Position numbers and translations under genes: made by a program. This document shows, in pieces, positions 62,418 to 64,000 of a stretch of 64,000 bases of DNA. Where the stretch lies: the NCBI RefSeq assembly GCF_037201965.1, contig NZ_CP147518.1:3589001-3653000 (forward strand), written 5' to 3'. The stretch is from Spirosoma sp. SC4-14 (lineage in GTDB: Bacteria; Bacteroidota; Bacteroidia; Cytophagales; Spirosomataceae). The number at the start of each line of letters is the position of its first letter. The first letter of the stretch is position 1. The notes beneath the pieces are model-generated. The model was given only the letters and a program-made list of their open reading frames with translations, had not been told where the DNA came from and searched no databases.

Positions 62418-62541
62418 TTGATACGTCATATGGAAAATGTTGATACGTCATAATGGCACGGAACTAATAAAATGACACTTTTGAGGAGGTATTTTTGATA
62501 CAGGTATTGACTTTTTGATATTAGTATCATAATTTTGATAC
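62418..62541. promoter_or_regulatory. Repressor operator cluster and rightward promoter
   Basis: Five TTGATAC-like sites begin at 62418, 62440, 62495, 62515 and 62535. The first two are identical over 13 bases (TTGATACGTCATA); spacings of 22, 55, 20 and 20 put most on the same helix face. A plus-strand promoter TTG (62507-62509), 20-base spacer, TAATTTTG (62530-62537) overlaps the last two sites, so a repressor bound there blocks it. Confidence 0.75.
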
Positions 62542-62594
62542 AAACAATTATCATTACCTCAACACCAACCGCAATATAAACTAAGTCCAGCAAT

Positions 62595-62846
62595 ATGACG
62601 CAACAGACATTAATCCAACGGCTTGAAAAGGTCCGCGAACGGTGCTTGAAAGTGCCAGGCGGCATCAAAGCTGTAGCCGAAAAAATGGGGAGATCTGAGA
62701 ATACTCTACACAACTGGTTTAAGGGACGCACAACACCTTCAGTTAAAGATATTGAGTCCTTAGTAACCAATCTTGTCGAACTGGAGGAAAAGGGGAGAAT
62801 GGCAAAAATGGCAGAAGAACAAAAGTTAAACGCTATTCTACCCTAG
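62595..62846 (+). CDS. Cro-like helix-turn-helix protein
   Basis: 83 residues. The HTH is GGIKAVAEKMGRSENTLHNWFKGRTTPS, followed by a helix and a basic tail. As the first gene after the rightward promoter, divergent from the repressor, it is likely the Cro counterpart that competes for the operators. 4 bases before the next ORF. Confidence 0.8.
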   Translation: MTQQTLIQRLEKVRERCLKVPGGIKAVAEKMGRSENTLHNWFKGRTTPSVKDIESLVTNLVELEEKGRMAKMAEEQKLNAILP

Positions 62847-62850
62847 CCTT

Positions 62851-63054
62851 ATGAACCCTAATCAACGAGCACAACTGGCTGCCAAGATTCGCAATCATTT
62901 GGCTGAGTTAAACGCATTGCTTGAAGAAGCCCACTACAACCATTTGTTGATTGACATTTCTCAAGACGACACGCCCGGTGAATGGCTACACGAAAATAAA
63001 AAGCCTGTCCGATTGTCCATTCGCATTCTAGATACAATAACTAGAGAGCTATAG
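62851..63054 (+). CDS. Small early phage protein, paralogue 1
   Basis: 67 residues, beginning with a helix (QRAQLAAKIRNHLAELNALLEEAHYNHLLIDI) and ending in strands. The next ORF, 3 bases on, is a clear paralogue of equal length sharing the IRN-x4-ELNALL-x3-YY pattern. Function unknown. Confidence 0.7.
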   Translation: MNPNQRAQLAAKIRNHLAELNALLEEAHYNHLLIDISQDDTPGEWLHENKKPVRLSIRILDTITREL

Positions 63055-63057
63055 TCC

Positions 63058-63261
63058 ATGACAAACGACGAAAAGAAAGCCCTAGCCGATCAGATTCGGA
63101 ATTCGGCCAGCGAGTTAAATGCGCTACTGAACCTAGCTTATTATTCTGGCTTGGCTGTCCGTGCCTGGGACTCAAACGATCCAATCTACACGGGCATATC
63201 GAGGAATACTGCTTCCCAAATTGAGGTAGAAATCAAGGAAGTCACGATAACTACTTTCTAG
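63058..63261 (+). CDS. Small early phage protein, paralogue 2
   Basis: 67 residues, same architecture as the preceding ORF (KKALADQIRNSASELNALLNLAYYSGLAVRA). The duplicated pair arose by tandem duplication and has diverged strongly. The stop is 2 bases before the antirepressor ATG. Function unknown. Confidence 0.7.
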   Translation: MTNDEKKALADQIRNSASELNALLNLAYYSGLAVRAWDSNDPIYTGISRNTASQIEVEIKEVTITTF

Positions 63262-63263
63262 CT

Positions 63264-64000
63264 ATGAATGAGTCCCTTCTTCCAATCACTACTAATGAAC
63301 AGGGGGTGCCGGTTGTCAGTACGGTTGACTTCGCTGAAGGATTAGGCATTCAACACACTAGCTTGATTGCGACGATTCAGGCCTATCTGTTAGTTATTGA
63401 AAAAGATTTTGGACAGGTCGGATTTCAAATCGGGACTGTTCGTAACTCAGTAGGCGCGCTGAATCAATTCAAATATGCTTACCTCACCGAAGATCAGTCA
63501 CTCTTTATCGGTTCACTCAGCCGTAATTCCGAACGGGTCGTTGAATTTAAGTCGGTATTGGTGCGCTCCTTTGCCGAAGCCCGTAAAAAACTGGCTGAAG
63601 CGAATTTTCCCTCATACCAGATTGCTGACGAAATCGAACGGGCCAAACGGTGGATCGAAGAACAAAAGCAGGTCCGGGCCTTGCAGTTTGAAAATGCGGA
63701 GCTAAAACCTAAAGCTGAGTATGCCGAACAGGTATTGCTCAGCGAAACGGAGCTGACCACTACAAAAGTGGCAATTGATTTAGGCATGTCAGCCCGTAAG
63801 CTTAATAAGCTGCTGCAACAGAAAGGAGTCCAGTACAAACAGTCGGGCATCTGGATTTTACGAGCGGCTTATAATGGCAAGGGTTATGCCAAACTGCGCA
63901 CTTATACACACCTGGGTAGCGACGGTTCCGTTCGCACTGAACACCTGCTGGTCTGGACTGAAGTAGGCCGCCAGTTCATTCACAGTCTACTGAATCCCGC
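63264..64000 (+). CDS. Rha-type/KilAC phage antirepressor (cut by window edge)
   Basis: 245 residues to the edge, no stop. The N-terminal ~110 residues follow the Rha family (VPVVSTVDFAEGLGIQHTSLIATI, NQFKYAYLTEDQSLFIGSLSRNSERVVEFKSVLV). A coiled linker is followed by a KilAC-like domain (ETELTTTKVAIDLGMSARKLNKLLQQKGVQYKQSGIWIL). It likely regulates the lytic switch or replication. Fourth gene of the rightward early operon. Confidence 0.88.
   Translation, partial: MNESLLPITTNEQGVPVVSTVDFAEGLGIQHTSLIATIQAYLLVIEKDFGQVGFQIGTVRNSVGALNQFKYAYLTEDQSLFIGSLSRNSERVVEFKSVLVRSFAEARKKLAEANFPSYQIADEIERAKRWIEEQKQVRALQFENAELKPKAEYAEQVLLSETELTTTKVAIDLGMSARKLNKLLQQKGVQYKQSGIWILRAAYNGKGYAKLRTYTHLGSDGSVRTEHLLVWTEVGRQFIHSLLNP

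Noticed and set aside
1..64000. CRISPR arrays, rRNA or tRNA genes
   Set aside because: No regularly spaced direct repeats and no tRNA- or rRNA-like sequence were recognised by reading. A tRNAscan/Infernal run would settle it.

Overview
The window is a contiguous piece of a Bacteroidota chromosome. It most resembles Spirosoma or a close relative in the Cytophagales. The supports are SusC-like and beta-barrel outer-membrane receptors, LytTR two-component systems, a YfiT-type bacillithiol transferase, many secreted or lipoprotein enzymes, and promoters of the Bacteroidota form TTG-N(19-21)-TAnnTTTG. Genus is an inference from protein character, not from a search. No rRNA, tRNA or CRISPR array was recognised.

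Layout. 0-5 kb: a cut-off carboxypeptidase-regulatory-like gene and a LytS/LytT two-component pair, divergent from an outer-membrane beta-barrel receptor. 5-10 kb: DoxX, DUF1801, a small secreted protein, a 715-residue protein that appears to fuse a PhlG/phloretin-hydrolase-like domain to a covalent-flavin (BBE-type) oxidase, a Crp/Fnr regulator and a lone receiver protein whose phospho-acceptor Asp is Glu. 10-20.5 kb: an assimilatory sulfate reduction and methionine cluster (SUMT, sulfite/nitrite reductase, CysN, CysD, CysH, O-succinylhomoserine sulfhydrylase type enzyme, TauE/SafE permease), interrupted by an exported Gfo/Idh oxidoreductase and a PIN/UPF0175 toxin-antitoxin pair. 20.6-52.5 kb: housekeeping and accessory metabolism, including glycerophosphodiesterase, flavin monooxygenase, leuS carrying four in-frame copies of a G/C-rich mini-repeat, a GT-C-like membrane protein, subtilase, DUF819, GNAT-nitrilase, threonine aldolase, inositol phosphatase, thrC, LysR, MpaB-like oxygenase, glycosidase, serine hydrolase, a sugar-catabolism run (propeller-cytochrome c, isomerase, SDR, MFS), and an AraC regulator.

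52.8 kb to the right edge is the left end of an AT-richer prophage or prophage-like element. It has a tyrosine integrase, a leftward block of small lysogeny or accessory genes (HIRAN-membrane protein, DUF4236, DUF4468, several unknowns), an ATPase plus DUF3226 TOPRIM-like pair that looks like a PARIS-type defence module, a CI/LexA-like repressor, an operator region with TTGATAC sites spaced 20-22 bp, and a rightward early operon (Cro-like HTH, two paralogous small ORFs, a Rha/KilAC antirepressor cut by the edge).

The sulfur genes make a near-complete route: sulfate is activated by CysDN to APS, reduced by CysH to sulfite, then to sulfide by the siroheme reductase (CobA makes the siroheme precursor), and captured into homocysteine by the PLP enzyme. 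Many gaps between genes hold snap-back inverted repeats of a few recurring sequence families, and two sulfur genes share a hairpin plus start-codon motif in their leaders.
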